From DATGSL01 sp964645585 (lineage in GTDB: Bacteria > Verrucomicrobiota > Verrucomicrobiia > Opitutales > T3Sed10-336), in the NCBI GenBank assembly GCA_964645585.1, contig CAZYAN010000018.1, positions 4,834 to 68,833 on the forward strand: a stretch of DNA of 64,000 nucleotides, in the 5' to 3' direction. The position numbers were made by a program, and so were the translations under genes. Below, piece after piece: positions 8,180 to 18,500 of this stretch (positions within the stretch are counted from its first letter, which is position 1; each line of letters begins with the position of its first letter). A model generated the notes under the pieces. That model did not search any database. It saw only the letters and a list, made by a program, of their open reading frames with translations, and was not told the origin of the DNA.

Positions 8180-8261
8180 GCGAACGCTGGAACGAACACG
8201 GAATGGGATTCAAGCCCGCTGCTCGTCGACTCTGATGCACCCGTCGACCGCGGACCAGTCT

Positions 8262-8669
8262 TTATTCGCGCAAGAGAGCCGCTACCGCCTGCGCAAGCTC
8301 TTCCGTATGCGTCAGGCTGACCCAAACATGTGTTCCGCCAAGCTGGTGGAGCAGGGATGTCGCACGCTCGTCCAGCCGCACCAGCGGCTCGCCACGCGCT
8401 CCTTTATAGATGGAAATCGACTTCCATCCGACTTCCGCGCCGATCCCGGTCGAAAAGGCTTTCGATACCGCCTCCTTCGCGGCAAATCGCGCGGCGAGAT
8501 GCTTGTGCGGGTGCTTCATGCCGAGGCAATACTCCAATTCCTCCTCCGTATAAACCCGCTTCAAAAACCGCTCGCCCTGGCGCTCGCAGACACGGCGAAT
8601 TCTCGGAACTTCAATAATATCGGTTCCGAGACCGACGAGATACCCTCCTTTCGGAATTGCAATCGTCAT
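8262..8669 (-). CDS. acpS: Holo-[acyl-carrier-protein] synthase
   Basis: This 135-residue protein has the AcpS signature: GLGTDIIEVPRI with the metal ligand Asp17, RFAAKEAVSKAF with Glu66, and a C-terminal VWVSLTHTEELAQAVA. It transfers the 4'-phosphopantetheine arm from CoA to apo-ACP, required for fatty acid synthesis. The ATG at 8669 overlaps the pdxJ stop (ATGA). A pdxJ-acpS arrangement is common in bacteria, which supports both calls. Confidence 0.97.
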   Translation of the reverse strand: MTIAIPKGGYLVGLGTDIIEVPRIRRVCERQGERFLKRVYTEEELEYCLGMKHPHKHLAARFAAKEAVSKAFSTGIGAEVGWKSISIYKGARGEPLVRLDERATSLLHQLGGTHVWVSLTHTEELAQAVAALLRE

Positions 8670-9421
8670 GGCCGGACCATTCGCGCCCGCATTTCACGCA
8701 CTGCTTCCTCAATTCCCGTGGAGAGCGCGCGACTGACGATGCTGTGGCCGATATTCAATTCATGTATCCCGGGCAATGCGCAAATCTCACGCACGTTAAT
8801 GTAGTTGATGCCGTGGCCCGCGTTAACGGTCAGTCCAAGATCGCAGGCAAGCGCGGCTCCGTCTCGCAGCTTCTCATACTCCTCCGTCCGTCGCCCCGTA
8901 TAACAGGCATTGGCATACGCCCCCGTGTGCAACTCAACTAGAGGCGCCCCCACTTCGGCGGCGGCTTCAATCTGTCTCGGCACCGGATCGATAAAAAGGC
9001 TCACCTGAATCCCTGCTCCGATCAGTGCTTCAATCACCCGCCGCACGCGATCACGCTGCCCAGCGACATCGAGTCCCCCTTCCGTCGTTACTTCCTCCCG
9101 ATTCTCCGGAACCAGACAAACCGTTTCCGGACCGATCTCCCGAGCAAAAGCCACCATCTCGTCCGTGCAGGCCATCTCAAAATTCAGGCGCGTCGCGATC
9201 GCCGCCCGCAACCGCCGAATGTCCTCATCCTGCATGTGCCGCCGATCCTCCCGCAAGTGCGCGGTGATTCCGTCCGCGCCCGCACGTTCAGCCAGCAGCG
9301 CGAATGTAACAGGGTCCGGCTCCACCATCTGACCGTATGTCCGATCGCTTTCCCTGTAACGGGCCTGCCGCACCGTAGCGCAGTGATCGATGTTTACCCC
9401 GAGAAGAATTCGAGACGCCAT
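8666..9421 (-). CDS. pdxJ: Pyridoxine 5'-phosphate synthase
   Basis: This 251-residue TIM-barrel protein condenses 1-deoxyxylulose 5-phosphate with 3-amino-1-hydroxyacetone phosphate in the DXP-dependent vitamin B6 pathway. It begins MASRILLGVNIDHCATVRQA and carries ADGITAHLREDRRH, NFEMACTDEM, the catalytic-loop VSLFIDPVP, ELHTGAYAN and VNAGHGINYINV. ATG 9421 is chosen because GGAG lies a few bases upstream and it matches the family N-terminus; ATGs at 9430 and 9523 give unneeded extensions. Translationally coupled to acpS downstream. Confidence 0.97.
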   Translation of the reverse strand: MASRILLGVNIDHCATVRQARYRESDRTYGQMVEPDPVTFALLAERAGADGITAHLREDRRHMQDEDIRRLRAAIATRLNFEMACTDEMVAFAREIGPETVCLVPENREEVTTEGGLDVAGQRDRVRRVIEALIGAGIQVSLFIDPVPRQIEAAAEVGAPLVELHTGAYANACYTGRRTEEYEKLRDGAALACDLGLTVNAGHGINYINVREICALPGIHELNIGHSIVSRALSTGIEEAVREMRARMVRP

Positions 9422-9424
9422 AAT

Positions 9425-9428
9425 CTCC
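9425..9428 (-). promoter_or_regulatory. Shine-Dalgarno GGAG deciding the pdxJ start
   Basis: On the minus strand GGAG precedes the ATG at 9421-9419 by 3 bases (GGAGATTATG), while the alternative ATG at 9430 has none. Confidence 0.5.
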
Positions 9429-9488
9429 ATCAGCTTGCTCGCTTTCGGCGCCCGGAGCAATCCCTCTCTCGCACGTAAGACAGCGACT

Positions 9489-10301
9489 TCAACCCTGAGA
9501 TCTCCGCGCCAGCTTTTCTCCAAGTTCCTCGATGCTCTCCAGCACGATATCCGGTCCCGGACGTGCGGCCTGCGCCTCGTCCCGGGTCGTTTCCCCGGTC
9601 AACACGAGCACCCCGACGGCGCCGACCTCTCTCGCCATCGCGACGTCGGTATAAAGCCGGTCCCCGACCACCGCGAGTTCCTCCGGCTGAAGCGCGTGCC
9701 TCGTCAGCAGCGCCTCAATCATCGCGCGATTCGGCTTTCCGGGCACCGCGTCGGGCACCCGGCCCGTCGCAGCGGTCAACGCGGCGCAGACCGACCCGCA
9801 ATCGATCAAAACGGTTGGCTGGTCGGTCGGACAAATCCGGTCCGGATGCGACGCGATAAATGTTCTGCCCTGGTCAATCCAATAGGCGGCCCGGCAGAGT
9901 CGTGTGAAATCAAGATTCGGATCAAAACCAACCACGACAAGCTCGGGATCCTCGTCGCACGAAACAAAACCGGCCGCCTCAAACTCCGAAATAAAGCCGG
10001 CCGTGCCGACGAGGTACAGGCGCTTTTTGCTGACGTAGTGCCTCTTCAAATACGCAATCGTCGCGAGTGTCGACGTATGAATCGCATCCGTCGACGCCTC
10101 GATTCCCATCTCCCGCAAATGAGTCACATAATCGGTGACGCTTTTCGAGGAATTGTTGGTAAAAAACGTGTATCCGATCCTGAGCTCGTCCAGTTTCTGG
10201 AGGAACGCGCGGGTGAAGGGAAACAAGGTTCGGCCACTGTAAATCGTGCCGTCCATATCGAGCGCCAGATGGCGGACGCCCGTCAACTTATGGGAGTTCA
10301 T
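9489..10301 (-). CDS. HAD-IIA family phosphatase (NagD/AraL/phosphoglycolate phosphatase type)
   Basis: This 270-residue protein carries HAD motif I in LALDMDGTIYSG with the nucleophile DxD, motif II in FTNNSSKSVTDYVTHL, and a C-terminal CxGDRLYTD-like motif seen as VVGDRLYTDVAMA. The C2A cap lies between, which makes it class IIA. Such enzymes dephosphorylate small phospho-sugars, phosphoglycolate or glycerol 3-phosphate. The start ATG (10301-10299) shares one base with the stop of the glycerophosphodiesterase gene (TGATG), so the two are coupled. That makes glycerol 3-phosphate an attractive but unproven substrate. Confidence 0.88.
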   Translation of the reverse strand: MNSHKLTGVRHLALDMDGTIYSGRTLFPFTRAFLQKLDELRIGYTFFTNNSSKSVTDYVTHLREMGIEASTDAIHTSTLATIAYLKRHYVSKKRLYLVGTAGFISEFEAAGFVSCDEDPELVVVGFDPNLDFTRLCRAAYWIDQGRTFIASHPDRICPTDQPTVLIDCGSVCAALTAATGRVPDAVPGKPNRAMIEALLTRHALQPEELAVVGDRLYTDVAMAREVGAVGVLVLTGETTRDEAQAARPGPDIVLESIEELGEKLARRSQG

Positions 10302-11236
10302 CACCGCCCGGCCGCTACCGGGTTCTGCTTTTGGCCCTGATGAATCGCGATCGCCTTCCAAGCCATCGCCGGGTTGTCGGAAATCAGCCCATCGACACCC
10401 ATCTCGAGCAGTTCGAGAGCAAGATCGAGTTCATTGACCGTGTAGATCCAGACCCGCAGACCGCGCCGATGCGCGTCATCGATCGCTTCCCGCGTAACTT
10501 GGCGGTTCCAGCCAACGATCCGGGCGCCCGTCTTTTCAATCTGATCGAGAAACATCGCGTTTAAATACCGTTCATCCCGCGGATAAGCCGTTCCATCCGG
10601 ACGGCGAATCGGTCCCAGCGCGCCAAGAGCCAATCCAGGCGCGACCTCGTTGCATCCCGCGATGAAGCTCCAGTCGAAGGCCTGCACAACAACGTCGCCG
10701 AGAATGCCCTTCTTCTCCAAAAGTTCAACCAGTGCCGCGGGATCCCCCGCCTTCCGTTCGATCAACGTGACCGATCCCGCTTGGATCACATCGAGCGCTT
10801 CGTCGACCGTTGGTATTTGAACACCTGCGAATCGCGGATGAAACCAGGCACCCGCATCCAGCTCGCGCAGCTCCGCGAAGGTCTTTTCGGCCAGGGTTAC
10901 TTTGGCTTCATTCCATTTGGCAACCGCGTCGGTCGTCCGGTCGAGCGTCGAGTCGTGAAAAACCGTGAGAACGTTATCCGCGCTGTGGTAGTAATCGAGC
11001 TCAATGAGATCCGCATGGGCAAGCAGAGCCATCTCGAACGACGGAATGGTATTCTCAGGAGCGGCCATCTTGTACCCGCGATGCGCGATCACCAGCGGGC
11101 GATCCGCTTCGAGCAGCGCTTGTACGCGCGGTGTCGGCTCAACCTTGCGCTGCTCGGCTGAAGCAGCACTCATACCAAAGGCCGCCAGGCTGAGGCCGGC
11201 GAGGAGTACAGTTACAGTCAGGAATGGCTGGGTCAT
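10301..11236 (-). CDS. Secreted glycerophosphodiester phosphodiesterase family protein
   Basis: From ATG 11236 this is 311 residues with a Sec signal peptide (FLTVTVLLAGLSLAAFGMSA, cleavage near ASA|EQ). The GDPD catalytic core follows: VIAHRGYKMAAPENTIPSFE, then LIELDYYHSADNVLTVFHD with the E-x-D and H ligands, DSTLDRTTDA, and a C-terminal VWIYTVNELDLALELLEMGV plus GLISDNPAMA. It should hydrolyse glycerophosphodiesters to glycerol 3-phosphate and an alcohol in the periplasm. The motif ELDYYHS replaces the common ELDVxxTKD, so the substrate may differ. The upstream ATG at 11266 would extend the signal n-region by 10 residues and is less likely. Confidence 0.88.
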   Translation of the reverse strand: MTQPFLTVTVLLAGLSLAAFGMSAASAEQRKVEPTPRVQALLEADRPLVIAHRGYKMAAPENTIPSFEMALLAHADLIELDYYHSADNVLTVFHDSTLDRTTDAVAKWNEAKVTLAEKTFAELRELDAGAWFHPRFAGVQIPTVDEALDVIQAGSVTLIERKAGDPAALVELLEKKGILGDVVVQAFDWSFIAGCNEVAPGLALGALGPIRRPDGTAYPRDERYLNAMFLDQIEKTGARIVGWNRQVTREAIDDAHRRGLRVWIYTVNELDLALELLEMGVDGLISDNPAMAWKAIAIHQGQKQNPVAAGR

Positions 11237-11305
11237 AAAAAGGATTTCGATTACAATCGGTTGCAATGATGGATAGATTCTCGAAAGAAGCCTTGCGTGT
11301 CCAAA

Positions 11306-13510
11306 TCAAAGTTCGGACCGTCCGCCCGAGTCAGATGTTCCGGCCGCAATGGCACCCGCCGACGAGGCTTCGCTCGGAACCGATTCATACAATCGTTCGA
11401 TATGAATGAAGGCGTTCTTTCGCCTGCGAGTCACGACATTATCATAGGTATCGGGAGTCATCTCAACCAGCACACCCTCGTTTGAGTCGTCAATCTCAAC
11501 AACCACCGCGTGCGCCGAATGAAGGCCCCCGGTCCACCAGCGGGAATCCGTGAGGTATACGAGGTCGCCTATCCGCGCTTCAAGCTTGTCTGCCACGTCG
11601 CGCGTGATTCGCACGGGCGGCACCGCCGCGGCAGGCGCCTCAGGAAGCGCTTCGACGGGCCGCGGAAGAGCAGTCGTGCGCGTGACGCGCCCTTCCCGCC
11701 CAGGCGACCCTTTGTAAGCCGCAAGCGCGTGCGAGATCGTACCCCAGACAAGACCCCGCTGCCGCTCAGCAGACTCGGGACGTGTGAAGAGAGTCACTCC
11801 GACACCAATCACCGCGCAAACCGCCATTCCGTAAAACGCTCGCATAAACTTGTGCTGAGTCATTCCCGGCAGAATGCCATCGCTCGGCTCTCCCATCGGA
11901 ACCCCATGCGCGAACGGCGTCACCACCTCCGGAACCAATAGAGACAGGACGACTGCCCCCATTCCCCCGATGAGAGTCGCCAGAGCAGCGGTTCGCGTGA
12001 ATCGCCGCCAAAAGACACTGAGCAGAACGGTTACAACCAGCGGGGGCGTGATCGCTGCGGTGAACGCGGCATGCGCGACGTAAATCGAATCATACTGCAT
12101 GAAAACGGGCACCAAAATAACCCCGAGAACCGTCACGGAGATCGCACTGATCCGGGCCGCTCCCAGAAGATTCCGTTCGGTCGCATCCGGGCGGATATAC
12201 GGACGGTAAATGTCGTTTACCACAACCGCGGAAACACCAGTGATCAAGGTGTCCACTGTCGACATCAAAGCCGCCGTTAACGCAGCCAGGACCAGACCGA
12301 ACATCCCCGGTCGGCTCAGCAGATCCGTCGCGATGAAAAAGGCTTCGTCCGCGCCAATCGTGTCCGGGAGAATTCCCGCGTTCACAAATGCCCGGGCCAC
12401 CCATCCGCCCGAGGCAACCACGGCCGCCGCAAGGAACATCAAAACAACGACAGTCGCCACCAGCGCCTTGCGGCACTCATTCAGCGACTTTGCCGCTAGA
12501 AAGCGCATCACCATGCCCTGGTTCAAGAAATAGAACATCGCCGACCCCGCGATCGCGTCCTGCCAGAAAATGCCGACCGACGGAAATCCGCCGTCCTCAT
12601 TAAAATTGGGGAACGCCAGCCGTGCTTCCCGCGGCAGATTACCCCAAAACATATCGAATCCTCCCAGGTAATTGACACCGAGCACAAGCAGCAGCATCCC
12701 GACGAACATCAACATCATCCCTTGGAACAGATCGGTCATGATCACGCTCGTCTGCCCTCCAGCTGTCACGTAGGTCGCCGAAATAACCGCCACGACCAAG
12801 GCCGATCCCCAAATCGGCCAGCCCGCGAGAAGGTTTACGACCTTGCCCATCGTGAAAAGATTCACGCCAACGTACCCGACCAGGTAAATCATCAGGTAAA
12901 TCGTCGCCCATACACGAACGCCTTGACCAAACCGCCGACCAAAGTACTCGGGGATGGACACAATCCTTGAGAAGTAAATGATCGGCAGCCAGCCAAACGC
13001 CAGCAAGGGAAACCAAACCCAGTCGTTCCAGTAGGTCTGCGTGCTTGAAAGCCCGTATTTGTATCCGACCTCCGCGTACTTGACAAAGCTGTAGGATCCG
13101 ACGGTTGAGGCCACCAAACTGAAAGCAATCAGCCACCAGGTGAAGCGCTGCCCGCCGAAAAAGAAATCTTTGGTTGTCTTTTGGCGGCGTCCAAACCAGG
13201 TGCCCACAACGAGAATCAACCCGAAATAAAGCGCGACAATGACGTAGTCAATTCCCTGGCCGCGCACTTTACCATTCCGCGCAAGCACCTCATCCGCCCC
13301 TCCGTCGTACGGCTCTGCCGGCAAGACTTCCATCGGACCGTATTGCAGGTATCCCTGCAAAACCATGTAAACCAGCAGTACGACAAGGCAGGTCACCAGA
13401 TTCCGTAACCCGGCACCGCTCGTTCCAAGGTACCCGTGCCGGTAAGCGTAATACAAGCCGACAAGAAAGCAGATTCCGCCAACCAAATAGGAGTAAATAA
13501 ATGCGTCCAT
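11306..13510 (-). CDS. Sodium:solute symporter family protein with N- and C-terminal extensions
   Basis: This 734-residue protein has an SSS/SGLT-type core from about residue 85 (DYVIVALYFGLILVVGTWFG, then DFFFGGQRFTWWLIAFSLVA, GSYSFVKYAEVGYKYGLSS, TYVTAGGQTSVIMTDLFQGM and ALTAALMSTVDTLITGVSAV). It probably imports a sugar or organic solute with Na+. Two features are unusual. About 80 N-terminal residues contain an extra hydrophobic segment and a loop. About 150 C-terminal residues follow the last helix; they are Pro/Ala-rich and then end in a compact soluble block (ARIGDLVYLTDSRWWTGGLH, EMTPDTYDNVV). The gene is upstream of, and in the same direction as, the glycerophosphodiesterase (69-base gap). 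Confidence 0.9.
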   Translation of the reverse strand: MDAFIYSYLVGGICFLVGLYYAYRHGYLGTSGAGLRNLVTCLVVLLVYMVLQGYLQYGPMEVLPAEPYDGGADEVLARNGKVRGQGIDYVIVALYFGLILVVGTWFGRRQKTTKDFFFGGQRFTWWLIAFSLVASTVGSYSFVKYAEVGYKYGLSSTQTYWNDWVWFPLLAFGWLPIIYFSRIVSIPEYFGRRFGQGVRVWATIYLMIYLVGYVGVNLFTMGKVVNLLAGWPIWGSALVVAVISATYVTAGGQTSVIMTDLFQGMMLMFVGMLLLVLGVNYLGGFDMFWGNLPREARLAFPNFNEDGGFPSVGIFWQDAIAGSAMFYFLNQGMVMRFLAAKSLNECRKALVATVVVLMFLAAAVVASGGWVARAFVNAGILPDTIGADEAFFIATDLLSRPGMFGLVLAALTAALMSTVDTLITGVSAVVVNDIYRPYIRPDATERNLLGAARISAISVTVLGVILVPVFMQYDSIYVAHAAFTAAITPPLVVTVLLSVFWRRFTRTAALATLIGGMGAVVLSLLVPEVVTPFAHGVPMGEPSDGILPGMTQHKFMRAFYGMAVCAVIGVGVTLFTRPESAERQRGLVWGTISHALAAYKGSPGREGRVTRTTALPRPVEALPEAPAAAVPPVRITRDVADKLEARIGDLVYLTDSRWWTGGLHSAHAVVVEIDDSNEGVLVEMTPDTYDNVVTRRRKNAFIHIERLYESVPSEASSAGAIAAGTSDSGGRSEL

Positions 13511-13612
13511 CGTTGAGTTACCGAATTCTCAGTGAAGTCTTGAGAGCATCTCCGGCAAAGAAACAGATTTCGGGCTCAGAGCATCCGCGCCGCAAACGCA
13601 CGCTGTCAACGC

Positions 13613-14728
13613 TCAATGCGGCGCCGCTCTCTCTCCTCCCGGTTGTGGACGCCCGGTGGCCGTTCCGCGGAACACCGGCCAATGGCCCTCCGCTGGCGGT
13701 CCGAGCGTTTCAAATGCATAAAGACAGGCATCTCGTGCCCCAATGTAAATTCGGTTTCCGTCAGCCAGGGCCGGCGCGGCAGAAAACGCCGTCGGAAGAA
13801 CCTTCTTCTCAAGAACCGTCCCGTCCGGGTCGACGACATAAAATCGCCCGGTCTCCGTGCCAAAATAGCTGTTGCCTTCCGCGTCAATCGCAGCCGCAGA
13901 GGCCATGACCCCTTCTATCTTGAGCTGCCACCGAAGAGCCCCGTCGAGGTCCAGAGCAAAAACCTGCTGTTCTTTGACGCCAAAAACTATCGTTCCATCC
14001 GGCCCGATCACCGGCGAGGTGACGATCGGTTCGCCCGCGTCGAAGCGCCAGCGTTCCCGGCCGTTGCGATCAATTGCGCGAAGAACGCCGTCCAGTCCTC
14101 CTAGATAAGCGGTTCCGCTTTCATCGAATGCCGCCGTCGACCAAGTCGGGGTCCCCAGACTTAGCCGCCATCTTGCCCCTCCATTCAGTTGGAACGAATA
14201 AACGGTTCCCCCAGTCGAAGCGATGACCACCGCCTCGCTTCCGAACACGGATGGAGATGCCCGAGCCGCGCCATCCAGAGCAAAACTCCACCGCAAGCTT
14301 CCGTCAGGAGAAAATGAATACAGCATTCCTCGGCTCGACGCGACGTAGACATTGCCTTCGGGATCGAGAACCACCGCTCCGTTCAGCTCGCTGTCAGCCT
14401 CAAAGCTCCATTGCTCCGAACCCGCGGCGGAAACAGCCCGCAAAAAATAATCCGTCCCGCCGAAATAGACCGTCCCGTCAGCGCCGACAGCGGGAGCTCC
14501 AGCAACGGGAAACTCCGTCTGAAAAGCCCACTGCTCGACGCCGTTCGGACCGACCGCGATGAGCCTGTCATCGTTCGACCCGAAATAGATCGTCCCGTCG
14601 GGAGCCACAGCGGCCGTCGATTCCACCCGATCGCCGGTTTCGAATCGCCACAACGCACCGCCTCGTCCGCCGCACCCGGACAACACAGCCGAAGCAATCA
14701 GTAAAACAGCGAAGGGTTTCGCCCTCAT
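13613..14728 (-). CDS. PQQ-like beta-propeller repeat lipoprotein
   Basis: From ATG 14728 the protein has 371 residues: a lipoprotein signal with lipobox LSGC (residues 16-19), then about eight propeller blades of the pattern APDGTIYFGSNDDRLIAVGP / GVEQWAFQTEFPVAGAPAVG. The blades lack the PQQ-ligand residues, so it is probably not a dehydrogenase; BamB-like or surface-bound scaffolds share the fold. It should be anchored in a membrane with the propeller outside the cytoplasm. It directly follows the pseudopilin gene (53-base gap) on the same strand. A longer frame overlapping the pseudopilin exists but would bury the signal sequence. Confidence 0.85.
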   Translation of the reverse strand: MRAKPFAVLLIASAVLSGCGGRGGALWRFETGDRVESTAAVAPDGTIYFGSNDDRLIAVGPNGVEQWAFQTEFPVAGAPAVGADGTVYFGGTDYFLRAVSAAGSEQWSFEADSELNGAVVLDPEGNVYVASSRGMLYSFSPDGSLRWSFALDGAARASPSVFGSEAVVIASTGGTVYSFQLNGGARWRLSLGTPTWSTAAFDESGTAYLGGLDGVLRAIDRNGRERWRFDAGEPIVTSPVIGPDGTIVFGVKEQQVFALDLDGALRWQLKIEGVMASAAAIDAEGNSYFGTETGRFYVVDPDGTVLEKKVLPTAFSAAPALADGNRIYIGARDACLYAFETLGPPAEGHWPVFRGTATGRPQPGGERAAPH

Positions 14729-14781
14729 CGCGCCCCGCCCCGCAATTCGCCTCCGCCGTTCCAACGCGCGAAACACGGCCA

Positions 14782-15549
14782 TCATGGACAGCGGGTCGCG
14801 CTGTGGAAGCTGCGGTCGGAAACCTCGTTGCTGCGCTCCCGGGACACCCATTCCACATGTCCATCGGCAAAGCCCCAGTTCCAGCCGTCACGCCCGTGAT
14901 TATTCGTCTCATCGGGACAGTTCTCCAAGCCGTCATCGTCACCATCAAAAACAAGAACGGTGAAGGTTTCCAAACCGGAGACCGTGACAGGAGTCTTCAC
15001 AATTCCCTGCATTTCTTTCGTTCCATAAATACCCAGGTACTCGTAGCTGTGCCCTCCGCTGGAATCCGCCGCGTTCTTCGCGTTAATAAACAAATCATTC
15101 AACTGGCCCTGACGATTCATCTCATCCGGCCGGATAATGTTCTTGGTGCTGGGACAGAGGAAAATATTATAATCGTCCGTATATTCCGGATACAAGTCCA
15201 ACGGCGCGTTATCGTTGCTTGCGGTGAGCACGTACCAGAATCCGGTATTCTGCGGCGTCGCTCCCGGAGGCGCGTCATCCTTCACGATTCCCGCGCGATC
15301 TTCCGCGAACAGAAACATAGCAAGGAGCTGCTGGCGGATATTGCTCTGACAGCTCGCTCGTCGCGTTGATTCACGGACCTGTGCCGTTACCGGGATAAGA
15401 ATCGCCGCGAGGATGCCGATGATGGCAATAACGGTCAAAAGTTCGATCAGGGTAAAACCCCGATGAGCTTGTTTACCCCCCGCCGCCCGGTCAATAAGCG
15501 GCGGGGCAATCCATTTCGAATGCTGCGATTTTATCTTGGGTTGTCGCAT
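14782..15549 (-). CDS. Type II secretion/type IV pilus-like pseudopilin
   Basis: This 255-residue protein has a class III prepilin signal: a basic leader ending KQAHRG, then FTLIELLTVIAIIGILAAIL. Cleavage is after Gly at residue 31 and Glu is at mature position 5. The globular part ends in NWGFADGHVEWVSR, the FxDGHV motif common to the many PulG-like pseudopilins of Planctomycetes and Verrucomicrobia. One such protein per secreted-protein cluster is typical there, but the role is not established. It needs a prepilin peptidase encoded elsewhere. It lies 40 bases downstream of the 1239-residue secreted protein gene, in the same orientation. Confidence 0.9.
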   Translation of the reverse strand: MRQPKIKSQHSKWIAPPLIDRAAGGKQAHRGFTLIELLTVIAIIGILAAILIPVTAQVRESTRRASCQSNIRQQLLAMFLFAEDRAGIVKDDAPPGATPQNTGFWYVLTASNDNAPLDLYPEYTDDYNIFLCPSTKNIIRPDEMNRQGQLNDLFINAKNAADSSGGHSYEYLGIYGTKEMQGIVKTPVTVSGLETFTVLVFDGDDDGLENCPDETNNHGRDGWNWGFADGHVEWVSRERSNEVSDRSFHSATRCP

Positions 15550-15589
15550 TTCATTTCCTCCGTCTGAACGGGTATGCCGTCTCGGTTGA

Positions 15590-18500
15590 TTATCGAGTCA
15601 ATCGCCAGAACACACGCTGGGCGCCAGCCGGAATCGGTCCGCTCCATGTCGTATCCGTCCGATCCGTATCGACCGTTTCCCAACTCCCGTCTGTCAGGTC
15701 AAAACAACGCTCCACATTGTACGGCTCGCCCGACGGGTTATCGACGGTCAATACGATCGTCTCCCCAACCTTCTCGATCGCAGTGACGGTGAGATCGCCG
15801 CCCACGCCGCCGGCCACACCATAGACTTCCACCGACAGGAAGTGCGCGTCAGCACTCTGCCAGCTGGTGAAACCGTAGCGACCGCCGCCCGAGGGTGCCA
15901 TGGAGTCAGTCCACTCCCAGCGGTGATGACTACCGGGGTTATCGACTTCGAAGGCCGTCATCACATACCTTTGCCCGGACCGCATCAGGCTGACTTGGAA
16001 CGGCTGTCCCGGACGGTATACGAAGCCGGTGTCGCCGATCAGAACATCCGTCCAAACGCCGTTCTGCTTCCTGCTGACGGCAACTCCAGAAGGAATGCTC
16101 CCGTCAAAACCCGGAATGGTATTCGCGAATAAAATACGTCCATAGTTGTTATTATCCACGTAGTCGAACACGATGCCATTCGCGCCGTGATCAAACGGAT
16201 GGATTCCGAATTCGATAAGATACCCGGCCAAACCCGCCCCGGGCGCAAGCAATGTCGGTCCGTCGGCGTCCCCAGCATGACTGGAGGAACTGCCGCTCGT
16301 CGCCTGCCCTTGATTGCTCGCTTCCGCAATCGAACCGTGGGCGCTGACATACCAGTCACCTCCCAGTTCGGGATGCCCGTCGAACGGATTCTCCCAGCCG
16401 ACCGGAAACTCGTCCGGCTCCGGAGCCGAGCTCCAGTCTTCATCGAGGACAACCGTGCCATCCAAGATGACCTTGAACGATTCGAACAGCGTTCCGGCGT
16501 TCACCGGATTCCAGTCGGTGTTTTCCGCAAAGCCGCCCTGCGCCCACGTGCCGAAGCCGGCGCGGCCGGATCCCAGCTCGTCGTCGATCGTGAACTCGCG
16601 ATGCCCGAACGATGCCGTCTGCCAGCTGCCGCTCGTCTGCTCCCAGCCGGAGACCGCAACATCAATCTTTGGCACACCGCCGTCCATCCGCGGTGTGAAG
16701 CGGACGCGCATCCGCTTATACCCTTGCACATCGGCCGGATCCGTGAAGGGTCCCTCCGGAAGAACGAGCGCTGAGTAAACACCGTCGATTCTTTTCTGGA
16801 TCGAGATCGCCTGCAGCGGCCGGGTGTCGGCGTTGCTGACCTCGCCCGCGATCGCGACCCGGTACCAGTTCAATTCATCCTGATAGCGGAAAAAGAAGGT
16901 GTTTCCATCATTATCACCCGCCGAGAACACAATCTCGACGGCCGCGTCGTCCCATCCCGGCTCCCAGCTGTCCGCGCGAACGACCATTGTCGGGCCGTCA
17001 AAACTGACGTTATTGACAACAGGCACGGGCACGCCGTCCGGATGAAACGGATCCTGCGCGCTGCGGCTGTCGTTGCTGCCTTCCCAGGCGCCCCGGAAAC
17101 CGCTGCCGAAATCGCGAATGATAAAGCCGCCCGCGAGGATTGGATCCCGCTGCGCGTTTTCCCAAATCGACAAAGGAACTTCACCCGCCGCGAATAGTTC
17201 ATCCGCATGTGCCGGATCGGTTCCGCGACGATATTCTTCTAGATGGGTAAAGCCGTCTCCATCGTCATCGTCGGACGGACCGCGGCTGAGGTCGCCAAAA
17301 TACTCGATTTCCCAATCGTCAGGCAGACCATCCGCATCCGAGTCGGCGGCGAAATTCGCCACAGCCGTAAGCGGCTGACGCATGTCCATCCCGCGAAGAT
17401 TGGCGGTATTGCTGTGGAGATCGCCGCTCCAGCCAGTGAAGATGCTCCCGGCGTCAGGAATCGCCTCAATGTTGAAGAGAGCCGTCGGTTCCAGCCAGAG
17501 TTCTCCCGCGCTTTCGATCTCCGTCACCTCGGAACTGCCTCCGTAAAGGACCATATCGTCGAAGCCCGCGCCCAGGGAATTGCGGAATGCAATCGTTCCT
17601 ACACCGCTCCCGGTTCCGCCCCAGGCGTACAGACGGAAGGTTATCTCACCGGTCACGTTCTGCAGTTCCGGATGCGGGGGAAATAAAATCGTCCGGTCGG
17701 TAATCACCGTTCCCGACGCCTGATCCTGAATGCGGACGGATTCGATAATCTCATAGGTGGCAAAATCATCGAGACTGTAGAGCAGAGCGATGCTGTGCGG
17801 CCCTGTCTCAGTGTAACGATAATTAAAATACAGCGAATTGAGCGCCACCGATTCCCCCGGAACCGGCTGCACTTTGAATTCGAAATATTTGTCGCGCTGA
17901 ATCGCGGAAGCCAGGTTCGGTGTATGCCGCCACATGCTTGCGCTCAATCCACCCGCGGAAAGATCCGCCGGGCGCAGGCCCTCTTCCGTATCCTCGTCAT
18001 ACACCGGTGTGCGGCGCAGGACTGAGGGAAGCATGTCTGGTGCAACAGTCGATGTCGGCACACCGTTCATATTCGAGAGTTCGCCAGGACCAAGCTCTCC
18101 TTCCACGGGGGGAACCCGGTCCGCTGGCGGAACCCGATATCCTGAAAAATCCCAGCCGAGCAGCGGGCGGCGTTCCGCGGTGGAAATTTCCACGGTCCCG
18201 GAACCATTGACCGCGGCGGACAGCCGGTGCTCTTTCTGCCAGCGCCACTCAAGCGTGGACGCTTCGTTTAGCGTGAATGTTGTCTCACTCCCCGTCCCCT
18301 CCGCGGTTACCGATCCCGTTCCGCTCCAGCCAAGGAGGGCATTCCGAATGTCAGCGGACTCCGCGACCACTTCGGGAGCCGTTGCATGAACCACACTTCC
18401 CGCCTGGAAGGTATGCAGACCCGGCGCCGGATTGGGGCCCTCGATCTCGGAAATTATCTGCAGCGGCAACTGATCGCCCAGATCTGGATCGACGATCACG

